A stretch of DNA of 64,000 nt from Symsagittifera roscoffensis (GCF_963678635.1 NC_087070.1:52428750-52492749); one strand, 5' to 3'. Shown: positions 11,809 through 22,202, counted from the first letter of the stretch. Translations and numbers: made by a program. The notes: generated by a model from the sequence alone, not told the origin.

Positions 11809-12839
11809 AAGACCTTATTCCAAACCTACTTTTCAAATTTCGAAATATGATTGAACAACAGAAATTTCTCAAAATATTTAATTTTAAAAATTCTCAAATC
11901 GATCAATTAGCAGAACTATTATTAAAATACCCAATGGTCTACGCTGAATCCAAACTTGACATTTGAAAATTAGATTCACCTTTACACCTCCCCCTTAAAC
12001 CTGACGCCGTTTTCAAAAAACAGCAAGCAAGTAAAATACCAACCCATTTACAAGATAAAGTAAACTGATTAGTAGACATTCTTGAACAATACAAAATCAT
12101 ATCACCAGTGAATAAAAAAAAACGAAAGGAAACAGCTTCATCAATTCCGTCATCAATCTCGCAACAGGCGAATCATAAAAAATCGTCCTAGACGCATGAT
12201 ACCTCAATTCCTTAATTGATGAATCTAAATGCAATTGGCCCATAGAACCATTTCAAGTAATAATCACAAAAATATACTGACAATGTTATACCACTGCTGA
12301 TATGAACAGTGCTTACAACCAAATGCCATTTGACGAACAATCACATTGACTCACGCAATTCGTTATTGGAAATCAACAATTTGAATTTAATAGACTAGTC
12401 AATCGAATTTCCATAGGGCCAGCAGCTTTTTCAGCCTTGATGAGCAAAGTTTTCAGGCCACTCATTCTATCACATATTTAGACGATGTTTTCATACTGTC
12501 ACAAACAAAATAGAAATTTTCAAAAGGTTACAAAAATATCATCAAATTTTACCAAACAAAAATATGAAAGCAGCCCCAGATAAACCACATCTTTTTCTCA
12601 CTCGTGTTAATTTCCTTGGACATTATATCGAAGCTAGTACAATTATTTCAAACTCCATCTAAAGAAAAGAAAATCCAAAATTTCTTGATTTTTATTTTTT
12701 TGAGTAAGTACATTTATAAAATACAACTATCATAAGACTCCTTTATAATATACTTCGACAACAAAATAATTTTGCTGAAAGGCAGCTACATTATCAAACT
12801 ACCGAGAAGTAATTATTAGATTATCAAACTACCGAGAAG
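11809..12839 (+). pseudogene. Family A RT fragment in chimera C1
   Basis: Matches 4970-5530 and 6590-7080 of the upstream family A element in the same order but without the family B interruption. Fragments include FKNSQIDQLAELLLKYPMVY, NSAYNQMPFD, and a stop-ridden YLDDVF box near 12475. This uninterrupted copy shows what the A RT looked like before the patch at 5529-6580 was added. Inactive. Confidence 0.65.
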
Positions 12840-13021
12840 GACTAACCCTAAGTCCTTTAATTAAAAAGGACTTAAACACTTGTCATCTTCTTTTATCATT
12901 ATCACTTCCATATCTAAAAAGTTCCAAGGATTTTGACTGGAATACGGGATGAAGGGACTCCTGATTGTAACCTCGGTTACTATGATAAATTTGACTTTCT
13001 GATTACCAAAAAAAAGAAAAA
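12840..13021 (+). mobile_element. 182-bp retroposon-like insertion with A-rich tail
   Basis: Interrupts family A sequence. It is flanked by a 14-bp direct repeat, AAACTACCGAGAAG at 12826-12839 and AAACTACTGAGAAG at 13022-13035 (one mismatch), and ends in an A-rich tail. Near its start is an inverted repeat AAGTCCTTT/AAAGGACTT. A target-site duplication plus A-rich 3' end is the signature of LINE-mobilised RNA, such as a SINE or a small-RNA retrocopy. No tRNA, 5S or 7SL identity is visible. An extra copy of the target sequence at 12791-12809 complicates the boundary. Confidence 0.5.
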
Positions 13022-13092
13022 AAACTACTGAGAAGTCGTATACAAAACCCAATGACGATCTCTTATAAACAGGACAAAAAGAATACAATCTA

Positions 13093-14300
13093 TTTGTAAC
13101 TTGCGCTAACTAAATTTTGTCGTTTCAGAATTAACAATGTGTGAAACGGATTGATATTTTGACACATTGCACGCTTTTGCATGTTACTTTTCTTCAAGAA
13201 CAACAAAGGCAACAAGGATGACTGAAGTAGGGTGGTACATTGACGGATGCACCTACACTACCGCAGCTGTCATGCTTGGGCATCACTTGTCCACGGCACA
13301 CCCAGTCTCTGCTACTGCGAAAACTCCACCCATACATAAACCACGCGTATCACTCAAGATTCACGAGGACGCTTGGGACTGTTTTTACGAGGGAGTGGGA
13401 CGTTTTCAAACAGGCAAGCAGCATTCCGGAAGGTCGTGTGAGATTATATTTTGTGAACTATTGCGAAGCTGACCCGAAGGCAAGTGTGCAAAAAGACGAC
13501 CCGCAAATCACGGGTAAAACCGAAGCTGAAAAGTTGAACGCCATTAAAAGAAACGCCGTGATCAACGTTGCTTCCAGTATATTATAGGCTGAGCTCTTGT
13601 CGATGAGACAGGATCACACGAAGCCGATCAGACAGTTTGCTGCTCGCGGCCTTGTTAAAGCCCGTAATTGTAGGCTCACTAAGCACTGCATCCGAACTGG
13701 ATGTGACACAACCATCAAGTCAGAACTTGTTAAAGCTCGTTATTCTCACCGGAATGTCTGACGAGGACAACAAGAAGAACGTGATGGGCATCGATGGTTT
13801 AGACGGTAAGACGCTCAATCAGACTATAGCCATCATCGAGACAAAGGAGATGGCTGCTCGGTCAATTTCGGGTTCGATTGCACCTCCAAGTGATGCGATG
13901 TTGCGTTGTCTGCAGTGTCAAACCAACGAACACCCACTTGAAAACTTCTGCTAACGACACGCGTCTATCCCATGAGGATAAAAGTCAGACATTCAAAGGC
14001 GAGTTTTTGATGAAACGGTTGAGAACGGTGGCGGGGACCAACGTCCGTGTCACTGAAAATTTTTTCAAGATTTGCTGGAAATAAAAGCGATTTGAGTTCC
14101 GCAAAAAGGAAAGGCGAGAATGCGTCGTCTGACAAGGAGGCGGGCGCTTTCTCTTGCATGTTTGGCGTGGCGGTCAGTGAAGACACAAGTCCGACATGGG
14201 CGCCTCCTGTAACAGCCGCTGGTGTTGATCATACGATGGCACAGCAGACCAGAGTTGTCCCATACTCTATATTCGGCGGCACAACCGGCTGGAACTAGGC
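13093..14300 (+). pseudogene. Family B gag remnant, chimera C2
   Basis: Second copy of the C1 gag region. The gag ATG at 13219 gives MTEVGWYIDGCTYTTAAVM, where the first Cys of the C2H2-like cluster has become Trp. A one-base length change near 13384 splits the frame (13167-13472 against 13240-13587). Downstream stretches at 13637-13954 and 14047-14298 retain DEDNKKNVMGIDGLDGKTL, which C1 has lost, so the two copies have decayed independently. Confidence 0.55.
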
Positions 14301-14743
14301 AGCATCGATGCCATATCAAATTGTCAATTTACGTCTCTCTAATGACCTATCAGATTACAGCCACTTATGCCTTGAGCACTCCAACTAGTCGCCTACAACT
14401 CTGTCAATTGTGGCCGATACAGGCCATTAGTCATGTCTTATGGGTGAAAAGGTATTAGACACTCTCGGCTTAATTACATCCGACCTTGTCCAGGCCAAGC
14501 AGCGAATGCACGCCATCAATGGGTACAACATCGATTTTCTGGGTGCCCTATTTCTGCGTATATCTGGCACGAACCCGTCCACAGGCCAGAGGGCTACAAC
14601 AGCGGCATATATGGTATATGTGACAGAATCTACTGACCTCTTCTACTTAAGTCGTCGAGCCATAAATAAATTGGGTATTATCAACGCCATTATTTTACCG
14701 TTATCTGCTCCACTGCTTCCACTGGAATATTATCAACGCCATT
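14301..14743 (+). pseudogene. Family B protease/linker remnant, C2 (5' of LINE-1)
   Basis: Colinear with 9100-9530. Includes the YVTESTDLFYLSRRAINKL stretch at about 14610-14675. It is cut by the LINE-1 insertion after CAACGCCATT at 14743, and the family B sequence resumes at 17712. Confidence 0.6.
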
Positions 14744-15331
14744 GGTTGATGAAAATGTCGAAAACTCTACAAAAACCACATGCAAAAACTGGAAAAAAAG
14801 CTATGCAGATGTACTCAGTGTGAAACCTGTTAAGGATATGAAAGCTCAACCAGGAGCTGGAAAAGAAGTAAAACAAGAAATACATCATAATGTCAATAAA
14901 AACTTCCGTATACAGGGGATCAGAGAAGATCCCGAGAAATCAAAAGGCAAAAATTTTGTTCCCACAACCGAAAAAGTACATGAGGTACTAAAAAGTTAGG
15001 AGTTAAACCACAAATTGAAGAAATAAAAAGGCATGGGAAATTCAGCAAAGAGCGCATCAAGAATTTGTTAATAACTCTGTCAACGGAACATGAAGCACGA
15101 TTGGTGCTGGCAAAGAGCTTCGAAAAAAGAGATGAGCTGCGAGATGAGGAAATTTACCTTCTGCCAGCATTATCGAAAGAAGATCCGAGGAAGGAAAACC
15201 TATGCTTAAAAAGACGAAGAGAACTTCTAGACGAAGGAGTTCCAAAGGAGAAAATCAAAATCAGGAATTTCGAGCTGTTCAATGATGGGAAAAAAGAGAT
15301 GATAGAAGCAGAACAAGCAGATGATGCTTGA
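14744..15331 (+). pseudogene. LINE-1 ORF1 C-terminal remnant
   Basis: Homologous to LINE-2 ORF1 (21315-22199). Shared pieces include FRIQGIREDPEKSKG, TEHEARLVLAKS, a YLLPALSKED-like strand, LKRRRELLDEGVPKEKIKIR and ELFNDG. The order suggests an RNA-binding domain of the type found in LINE ORF1 proteins. There is one frameshift near 14997-15060. The final codon is a TGA at 15329-15331 followed by CTAG, after which the same frame stays open into the endonuclease. Confidence 0.65.
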
Positions 15332-15335
15332 CTAG
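15329..15335 (+). promoter_or_regulatory. UGA-CUA-G stop context between LINE-1 ORF1 and ORF2
   Basis: The ORF1 stop is TGA followed by CTAG, and the frame continues directly into the conserved endonuclease start (ILQLNVR). UGA-CUA(G) is the known high-efficiency readthrough context in eukaryotes. LINE-2 keeps TGA-CTA at the same place (22197-22202). Readthrough is inferred, not shown. Confidence 0.55.
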
Positions 15336-16284
15336 GCTTTATCAACATCCTGCAACTGAATGTAAGAATTCTCATAAATCTCGAACGACGAATGAAGTTT
15401 GCAAATGCTATAGCAACATCAAACTATGACATAATATGTCTCTGCGAGACTTGGTTAACTGGAACACTTATTTGCGGAGATGTAAATTTACCAAATGCAA
15501 ACTGGATTGACTATAGTAGTACGGAAAATGAAGAAAAGTCAATAGTTGAACTAATCGAGCAACATCAGTTCGAGCAGGCAATAGATTTTCCAACTTGTGG
15601 CAAAAACACCCTAGACATTACATTTTCAAAAATTGTCACATTCATGCAACTCCTGACGAAATTTTTCGCAAAAATTTACAATTGGTCCGACCACAAAGCA
15701 ATCAGCATTATAATTGAATGTCCTCACCATGAGGTAAAATTCGCTATTGAAAATTTTCGAAGCTTCGGTAGCGTGGAATATAACGAAATAAAGAAATCAA
15801 TACCAAGTGAGCCTTTCTCACCAGTTTGTCACACAAACATCAATAGAATGTGCGAGGAACTTTACGACTATTTGGAAATTTTGGTAAACCTAGAAGAACG
15901 AGACGTCGCCAATCACTTCCGCCATGGATTACGCCAAGTACCTCAAACATCATGAAAAAACTGCGAACACAAACTAGAATATACAAATTTAAACCTACAA
16001 GCTACCGCAGAAATCTCATTCTATCTCTAGATAAAATGGTGGAAGAAGCAGTAGAGGAAGATAGAGTAAACTATCAGGAAAATTTGATGTCCACTCCTAA
16101 CACACATTTAATTTTACAAGAAAGGTGACAATCGACTAATGGAAAACTACCGGCCGGTGTCACTCCTAAATATCACGAGTAAAATGCATGTATCCAGCGT
16201 AGTATGACCATTTCATCAAATTTCTCACAAGAAGTCAGCGCGGTTTTGTTAAAAACCGTTCAGTTGTTACAAACATGTTATCTT
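15332..16284 (+). pseudogene. LINE-1 endonuclease and pre-RT region
   Basis: Apurinic-type endonuclease fragments: NILQLNVR, then YDIICLCETWLTG, then ICGDVNLPNANW, then CGKNTLDITF and WSDHKAI. The part between CETWLTG and ICGDVN, about 100 residues in homologues, is deleted (near 15465). Around 16140-16170 the pre-RT motif ENYRPVSLLNITSK is visible. The open frame from 15332 to 15955 is continuous with ORF1 apart from the TGA. Confidence 0.65.
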
Positions 16285-16508
16285 TCTTGAAAGAAATCTA
16301 TAAAAACCACATGCGAAAAACTGGAAAAAAGCTATGCAGATGTACTCAGTGTGAAACCTGTTAAGGATATGAAAGCTCAACCAGGAGCTGGAAAAGAAGT
16401 AAAACAAGAAATACATCATAATATCAATAAAAGCTTCCCTATACAGGGAATCAGAGAAGATCTCGAGAAATCGAAAGGCGAAAATTTTGTTCCCACAACC
16501 GAAAAATT
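16285..16508 (+). repeat. ORF1 segment copied into the RT of LINE-1
   Basis: About 220 bp repeating 14770-14985 with few differences (both contain CCACATGC...GCTATGCAGATG). It sits inside the RT, replacing the stretch between a LKEIYK-like segment and FENHVIAFYTDFSKAFDK. The left edge shares CTATAAAAACC/CTACAAAAACC and the right edge an A-rich joint. It looks like an intra-element template switch. Confidence 0.7.
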
Positions 16509-17655
16509 TTCGAAAACCATGTGATCGCATTCTATACCGACTTCTCTAAGGCATTCGACAAATTCCCGCATTACGAACTACTAAAGAAAATGAGCAACAT
16601 TGGAGTTGAAGGCTGTTTCCTTGAAATAATCGCAGACTATCTCAGCAACAGGAAACAATTTGTTCGTGTTGACAATTTCTCATCAGAAACTTTAGAAATT
16701 ACAAATGGCGTACCACAAGGATTGTTGATTGGTCCATTATTCTTCTGTAACTTCATAAATGATCTTCCTGAAGTATTGAAATTTAGTGACACATTTATCT
16801 TTGCAGACGACCTAAAATTACTAGCAGTGAATGTAGACACAAAGGACATCCAGCAGGACCTAAAAAGCGTTGAAATCTGGGTAGACAAAAACAAGATGAG
16901 TCTGGCACTGGACAAATGTTTTAAAGTCGAATTTAGAGGAAATCAACACGAATTCATTCTTTGTGAAACAGCAGTGGAAAGCTCGAATGTGATAAAGGAT
17001 CTAGGAATACATGTGTCCAAACACTTAACATGGAAAACCCATATTGACTCTAGAATGTCGAAAGCGAATAAAACGTTCTATTGCATCCGCAGAAACTTAG
17101 AATTCAAATTCAAAATGCGCATAAAACTTGGTCTGTAGAAATCCTTAATACTTCCTGTGCTAACGTATGGTCTAATTATTTGCAATATCTCAAGAAGCGA
17201 CTTAAGGAGATTAGAAAAGTTCCAAAAGAAAGTCTTAAAATGGATCACGGGAAACGATTCTGACTATACAGAGCAGCTGAGATTGTTAAACATCCTGCCT
17301 CTGGCATTGTTTCTCCAGCTGAACGAGTTACTGATGATGGCGAAATTCATGCATGAAGAAAACGATCACATTAAGCTCCCAGCAAAAAATGAAAATCCAG
17401 GGAGAAGGAAAGAAATTTTCAACCTAAACAAGACCAGAACTGAAAAAGCTAGAGGAGAGTTTACATTCGGGACGTGCCGTCTAATAAACCGACTAAATCA
17501 GAGAATTGAATTTCGAGAAATGCGAGGCTTAAAGCGAAGATTGATACAGATGATGTGGAAATTTTTCGACGATCAATTCTCAGAACAAAACAAGTGCACA
17601 TGGGTCCTCTACTGTGACTGCAACATGTGCCGAAATAACTGGACAACATTTTGAG
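16509..17655 (+). pseudogene. LINE-1 reverse transcriptase and C-terminus
   Basis: Long open part 16521-17138 with FYTDFSKAFDKFPH, IADYLSNRKQFVRVD, NGVPQGLLIGPLFF, FADDLKLL (catalytic Asp pair near 16806-16811) and LGIHVSKHLTWKTHI. After a frameshift it continues at 17157-17654 with LITYG-type thumb motifs, RRLEKFQKKVLKWITG, ARGEFTFGTCRLINRL and the terminal C-x1-C-x3-C cluster. The RT catalytic box is intact. Inactivating lesions are the upstream rearrangement and the frameshift near 17140. Confidence 0.75.
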
Positions 17656-17711
17656 AAGTTTGGGGATATCATCCCATCAGTATCCTACTGAAAATTCACA
17701 ACAACAACAAC

Positions 17712-18207
17712 AATTACTTTCCCGTTATCTGCTCCACTGCTTCCGCCGAAATAAAGGCGCAACCGACATCCGGTCTTGCCTCTTGTGGCTGCCCCGTTCA
17801 CCACCACCCACAGGTCCGCCCTGGGAAAATCCCTTTGGCTCCGGTCCCGGTAAATATCCCGAAGATGAAAGAATGGCTTCTCAAAACATTTTTGAGACAC
17901 AGCCTATTTTTACTCCATACAAACAAGCACGCATCGTACCGGCGGACACATGGAGAACTGTGATTGATACGTGGAATGGCTACCACTCATTTCCACTCGC
18001 TGGGGAGGATCGTTATCTTACTACCTTTATCACGGAATACGGCAGATACCGAATCAAGCTGGCACCTCAAGTCTACCTGGCCTCGGGGTATGGCTATTAC
18101 CTACGGTATGACAATATTATCGCCTCCATCCCAAGAAAAACTAAATGCGTGGACGAGGCGCTATTATGGGACGAGTCACTGGAAGTACCTTGGTGAAGGG
18201 TTATCGA
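17712..18207 (+). pseudogene. Family B RT remnant, C2 (3' of LINE-1)
   Basis: Resumes the family B RT interrupted at 14743. Encodes CGCPVHHHPQVRPG-like linker, then HIVTP-equivalent YKQARIVPADTWRTV, WNGYHSFPLAGEDRYL, and CVDEALLWDES with the same Asp-to-Glu change as C1. About 180 bp present in C1 (the 9700-9960 region) is missing, joined near 17885-17905. Confidence 0.65.
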
Positions 18208-19110
18208 CTATATGACACTGATTAGTAACAGCAGAATCATCATAAACCCAAAGGAAATCCAGTTTTGCGAGCCTGTCGTTGAATTTTCCGGCTTTCTTTT
18301 TACAGATGACGATGTGAAACCACTGCCAAAGTACCTGGACGCCATGAAGAGCTTTCCACGACCTACAAACATTTCCGACATACGGGCTTGGTTTGAACTC
18401 GTCAACCAGGTGTCACACTACGCGTAGTTGACGGCACTCATGACTCCATTTAAGCCACTATTGTCTCCAAAGACCAGATTCAGATGGGACGACTCACTGG
18501 AGAACGCATTCCAGCAGTCCATGGACGAAATCATTAAGTCCATCGAAGCCGGGGTCAAAGTTTTTGACCCCACTCCCGCCCTGCATCACCCTGCTCAGTC
18601 CGGACTGATCTAAGGCCGGAATCTGATATTTCCTCTACCGAAAGTACTGTACATGCCCCTCGACTACGACGGGATGCTGCAGTAAAGGCTGAAGGATAAC
18701 ACTGGCTGGATCCCGCTTCCTCAAGAAAAGGGAACAAAACTACTGGCCAGTAGAAGACGAGGCCCTCGCTGTTAAATGGGCTCTAGAGGACACACTATTT
18801 TTCACTTGGGGATGCAATGACTCCCACATTCAGACGGAACACCGGCCGCTTGTCAAGTATCTGGGCAACCGCACACTATATGAGATTGATAACAAACGAT
18901 TTCTCTCATTTAACGAGAAGACGATGCCATGGAGATTCAAGATATCATATGTGACATATGTGCCCGGCTGCAAGATCCCTGCGCCAGACTCACATTCACG
19001 ATGCCCAGATGACAGAGCCGAGGACGTTGAGAACGAATCTCACTTTACTGCCGCGTTTAACACTATGAGGGTTGTCGATTACATCGATCGATGCCGAGGA
19101 ATACATTAAA
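18208..19110 (+). pseudogene. Family B RT thumb and RNase H remnant, C2
   Basis: Nearly identical to 10261-11188, including the stop after NQVSHYA (18426-18428), the TEHRPLVKYLG site and the PAPDSHSR end. It lacks the expanded poly-C tracts of C1. Confidence 0.6.
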
Positions 19111-19404
19111 GCCGCCGCCAGGTCAGGCCTGGCCCAGTTCCATGCTGTCACCTGCTATTTCTGCCTCGTTTCGGTTCTCAGGCAGATCGGTTTCGGGTAG
19201 CTTTTTGATTGACAACATGTAATTTCTTACGTAAATGAACAAAAGAATATCGAACTGACTTAAATTTTGGCATTTAAAAGCAGAATTAAATGTCATAAAA
19301 AACGCATCATGAAAACCCTGAAAAATCAACTTTAAATAAACGCCTGAGCAATTTATCAACTTTTTTTCGATCTTTAAATTTTTCGACCTTGGTAACTAAC
19401 GACC
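19111..19404 (+). repeat. Shared foreign spacer, C2 copy
   Basis: Same non-coding block as 11189-11482 with only a few base differences. It marks C1 and C2 as copies of one pre-formed chimera. Confidence 0.6.
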
Positions 19405-19737
19405 TTGGTTTTTCTCGCTATGAATTCTAGCGAGAAGGCGTGCTCGAATTTGCTCCATTCACATACTCTAACTCATGAACATGGCCGAAAATGGCTTTTC
19501 AGACACGCCCCAGCGGTGCTACCCTTCCAGGCAGTGGAAACCGATTTTTTCAATGTACTGGGAAAGAAATACCTCCTAACTGTCGACAAGGGTACCAATT
19601 GGGCTTACTTGAGACAGGCTAGCGCAGCAAACGCAAAGGCCGGAGCCGCTGGTCTGATAAAAGCGTTGCGGCAATTGTTCGCCCAATTTGGTGTACCAGA
19701 GCACTTGTCCATTGACGGCGGAATTTACAAAAACACC
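19405..19737 (+). pseudogene. Family B integrase core, truncated, C2
   Basis: Same as 11483-11808: VETDFFNVLGKKYLL, then FGVPEHLSIDGG, then family A sequence at the shared TTTACAAA joint. The catalytic Glu is missing. Confidence 0.7.
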
Positions 19738-20429
19738 TTATTCCAAACCTCCTTTTCAAATTTCGAAATATGATTGAACAACAGAAATTTCTCAAAATAT
19801 TTAATTTTAAAAATTCTCAAATCGATCAATTAGCAGAACTATTATTAAAATACCCAATGGTCTACGCTGAATCCAAACTTGACATTTGAAAATTAGATTC
19901 ACCTTTACACCTCCCCCTTAAACCTGACGGCGTTTTCAAAAAACAGCAAGCAAGTAAAATACCAATCCATTTACAAGATAAAGTAAACTGATTAGTAGAC
20001 ATTCTTGAACAATACAAAATCATATCACCAGTGAATAAAAAAAAAAAAGGAAAGGAAACAGCTTCATCAATTCCGTCATCAATCTCGCAACAGGCGAATC
20101 ATAAAAAATCTTCCTAGACGCATGATACCTCAATTCCTTAATTGATGAATCTAAATGCAATTGGCCCATAGAACCATTTCAAGTAATACTCACAAAAATA
20201 TACTGACAATGTTATACCACTGCTGATATGAACAGTGCTTACAACCAAATGCCATTTGACGAACAATCACATTGACTCACGCAATTCGTTATTGGAAATC
20301 AACAATTTGAATTTGATAGACTAGTCAATCGAATTTCCATAGGGCCAGCAGGTTTTTCAGCCTGATGAGCAAAGTTTTTAGGCCACTCATTCTATCACAT
20401 ATTTAGACGATGTTTTCATACTGTCACAT
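19738..20429 (+). pseudogene. Family A RT fragment in chimera C2
   Basis: Colinear with 11809-12500. Ends abruptly near 20429 after the decayed YLDDVF box region, where a new sequence starts with CAGGCGCCTTCATCAC. Confidence 0.6.
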
Positions 20430-20600
20430 ACTGACAGGCGCCTTCATCACGAATCCTAAATCAGTATCCTCGTATGCATCAGTCGTTAAAGACGCACTGT
20501 GCCAGCAAGGCGTTTATTGGGTGTGTTTGAGTAGAAGGAATCCTGTTACGTACTGTGTTTTCATGTAATGTATTTGTAACAGGTTTAAGGTCACTTTCAG
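20430..20600 (+). repeat. Unassigned segment with LTR-like end
   Basis: Contains GTGTTTGAGTAGAAGGA...ATGTAATGTATTTGTAAC, similar to 7890-7945 upstream of C1. It could be the 3' LTR remnant of the chimera. Otherwise nothing is recognised. Confidence 0.3.
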
Positions 20601-20801
20601 TTTTAATGAATTTGAAGGAAGCCGTGGTGGCCCTTAATAAACGGTTATTGTGATTGGAGCAAGCTCTCTACATCATTCCCTCGAGAAGTGGAAAAACATC
20701 AAAGAACGCTTTCGTCTATCCTAACAAACTATCACGGTGGTTACAATCTTCACCCCTATACAAAAGACACAAGAAAAGTTGTCCAAAATTGAGCAAAGCC
20801 T

Positions 20802-21224
20802 ATCCCTAAATCAGAAAATCTAATCTTATGGCACGGTATTGTGAACAACTCAATAACATACTCCCCCACCGATCCCAGAACACCACTTACTGAAGAGGAA
20901 CTGGTAGCAGAAATTCTGAAATTAGAGAGAGTTATAGGAATTGTTTATTGTGTTAGGAAAGGAGCAATTGACGTATACAAGCAGTTAAAAGCGACGGATT
21001 TCCCAGCTTTGCATATTGTGAACGACCTACTCTCACAGAGGAAAAGAAAAGACAAGAAAATTGTGAGAGGCAACAGCAATCTCTATCTAGATCACTATCT
21101 GGAGATAAAGACCCTGACTATCGTAAAGAAACACGGTAACGACCTAAAAGGAATAGTCAAGAAGAAACAAAAAGCTGTCCTAGCAGAAAAGAAGGAAAAA
21201 CAAAAAGCGAAGAGAAGAGAGTAA
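20802..21224 (+). pseudogene. LINE-2 upstream ORF, unknown function
   Basis: Open frame ending in a strongly Lys-rich tail (KKKQKAVLAEKKEKQKAKRRE region). Visible features are LILWHGIVNNSITYSP, TEEELVAEILKLERVIG and LPALH-like helices. The frame is open upstream of the first usable start codon and is interrupted by a TGA near 20790, so the true N-terminus is probably lost. It lies just before ORF1 in the LINE. I do not recognise a domain; the basic tail suggests nucleic-acid contact. Confidence 0.45.
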
Positions 21225-21314
21225 TTTAGTTTGTTGTTAAATTCTAATTTTGAGACGGACCTTGTGACTAAGTTCTTTGGTCGTGAACAAAATTGAAATT
21301 GAAAATTCTTCTTC

Positions 21315-22199
21315 ATGGTAAAGAACTATAAAACGTGTAAAAAGGGTATACCTACAAAGGAGAAGGCCTATTCCTGTGTATCGTGTAACTCACAAATGCA
21401 CCTGACTCCTGAACGTACTGCTCTGTCACCTACTGCTATAAATGGATTGAAGAAGAAAGGGTTAAAGGCAATGCTGCAGTGCAATGCCCATGTGAAAAAC
21501 AATGATTGTAACAAATTTATCCGTTGCCGAATTTTTGCGAACGCAAACGAATGGATCATGAACCTTGACGTTGGTTGTGAGTTGAAAAACATTGATATGA
21601 TACTCACTGACTTGGTTGAACAAAAAATCGGAAATGCTACGAATTCAACATACGAGAAAGTTGAACAAACATACGCTGCCGTGGTCGCGGTAGAAAAGTT
21701 CACGGTGAGTATGCAAGGGAAAGCGGAATATAAAGCGGAATACATACTAAATGACATCAGTCAAAGTTTCAGAATACAGGGGATCCCCGAGGATCCTACC
21801 AAAACCAAAGGAGAAAACCTTGTCCCTATCAACGATGAAGTAACTGAAATACTGAGCCAAATCGGAGCAACACCAAAAGTGCTAGAACTCAAACACCTAG
21901 CAAAGTTAAGTGCAGAATGGAAAAAACCTAGAACGCTACTGATAACGGTTTCCAGCGAACATGAAGCCAGACTTACGCTTGCGAAAAGTCATGAACGGAG
22001 AGAAGTATATTACAAAAAAAATGTGTACATCCTGCCTGCTTCATCAAATGAAGATGCTATCAAATAAAATCAAATCTTGAAAAGAAGAAGGGAGCTTCTG
22101 GATGAAGGAATCCCACGCGAAAAGCTCAAGATAAGGAACTTGGAGTTGTTTAACGATGGGGTGAAAATCAAATTTGCCGATAGAACCCAATCAACGTGA
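21315..22199 (+). pseudogene. LINE-2 ORF1 (PHD-like Cys/His cluster plus RNA-binding part)
   Basis: Begins with a Cys/His-rich N-terminus (C-x11-C-x2-C-x4-H in the first 35 residues, further Cys near residues 60-75) resembling the PHD-like fingers of some CR1-group ORF1 proteins. A coiled middle follows, then FRIQGIPEDPTKTKG, SSEHEARLTLAKSHERR and YILPASSNED. A TAA at 22065-22067 is a lesion, because the same frame continues with LKRRRELLDEGIPREKLKIR and ELFNDG to the natural TGA at 22197. LINE-1 carries the same C-terminal half. Confidence 0.65.
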
Positions 22200-22202
22200 C
22201 TA
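22197..22202 (+). promoter_or_regulatory. UGA-CUA stop context between LINE-2 ORF1 and ORF2
   Basis: TGA-CTA in frame between the ORF1 end and the ORF2 start (YILQLN). The position and the six bases agree with LINE-1 (15329-15334), although surrounding codons differ. Confidence 0.55.

Larger units (their letters stand above)
14744..17711 (+). mobile_element. LINE-1: CR1/jockey-like non-LTR retrotransposon
   Basis: A 5'-truncated LINE inserted in chimera C2. In order it has an ORF1 C-terminal part, an APE-type endonuclease part, an RT with a FADD box and a short C-terminal Cys cluster (YCDCNMCRNNW). It ends in a short AAC-repeat tail near 17700-17711. The flanks continue the family B sequence seen uninterrupted at 9529. 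The clade is not resolvable by eye; the RT motifs (FYTDFSKAFD, GVPQG, FADDLKLL) fit the CR1/jockey/L2 group. Internally rearranged and not active. Confidence 0.75.

Noticed and set aside
12946-13002. Box C/D snoRNA-like motifs (GGATGAA, CTGA, TGATAA, CTGA) in the 182-bp insert
   Set aside because: Box C is imperfect, no terminal stem forms, and such short motifs are frequent by chance.
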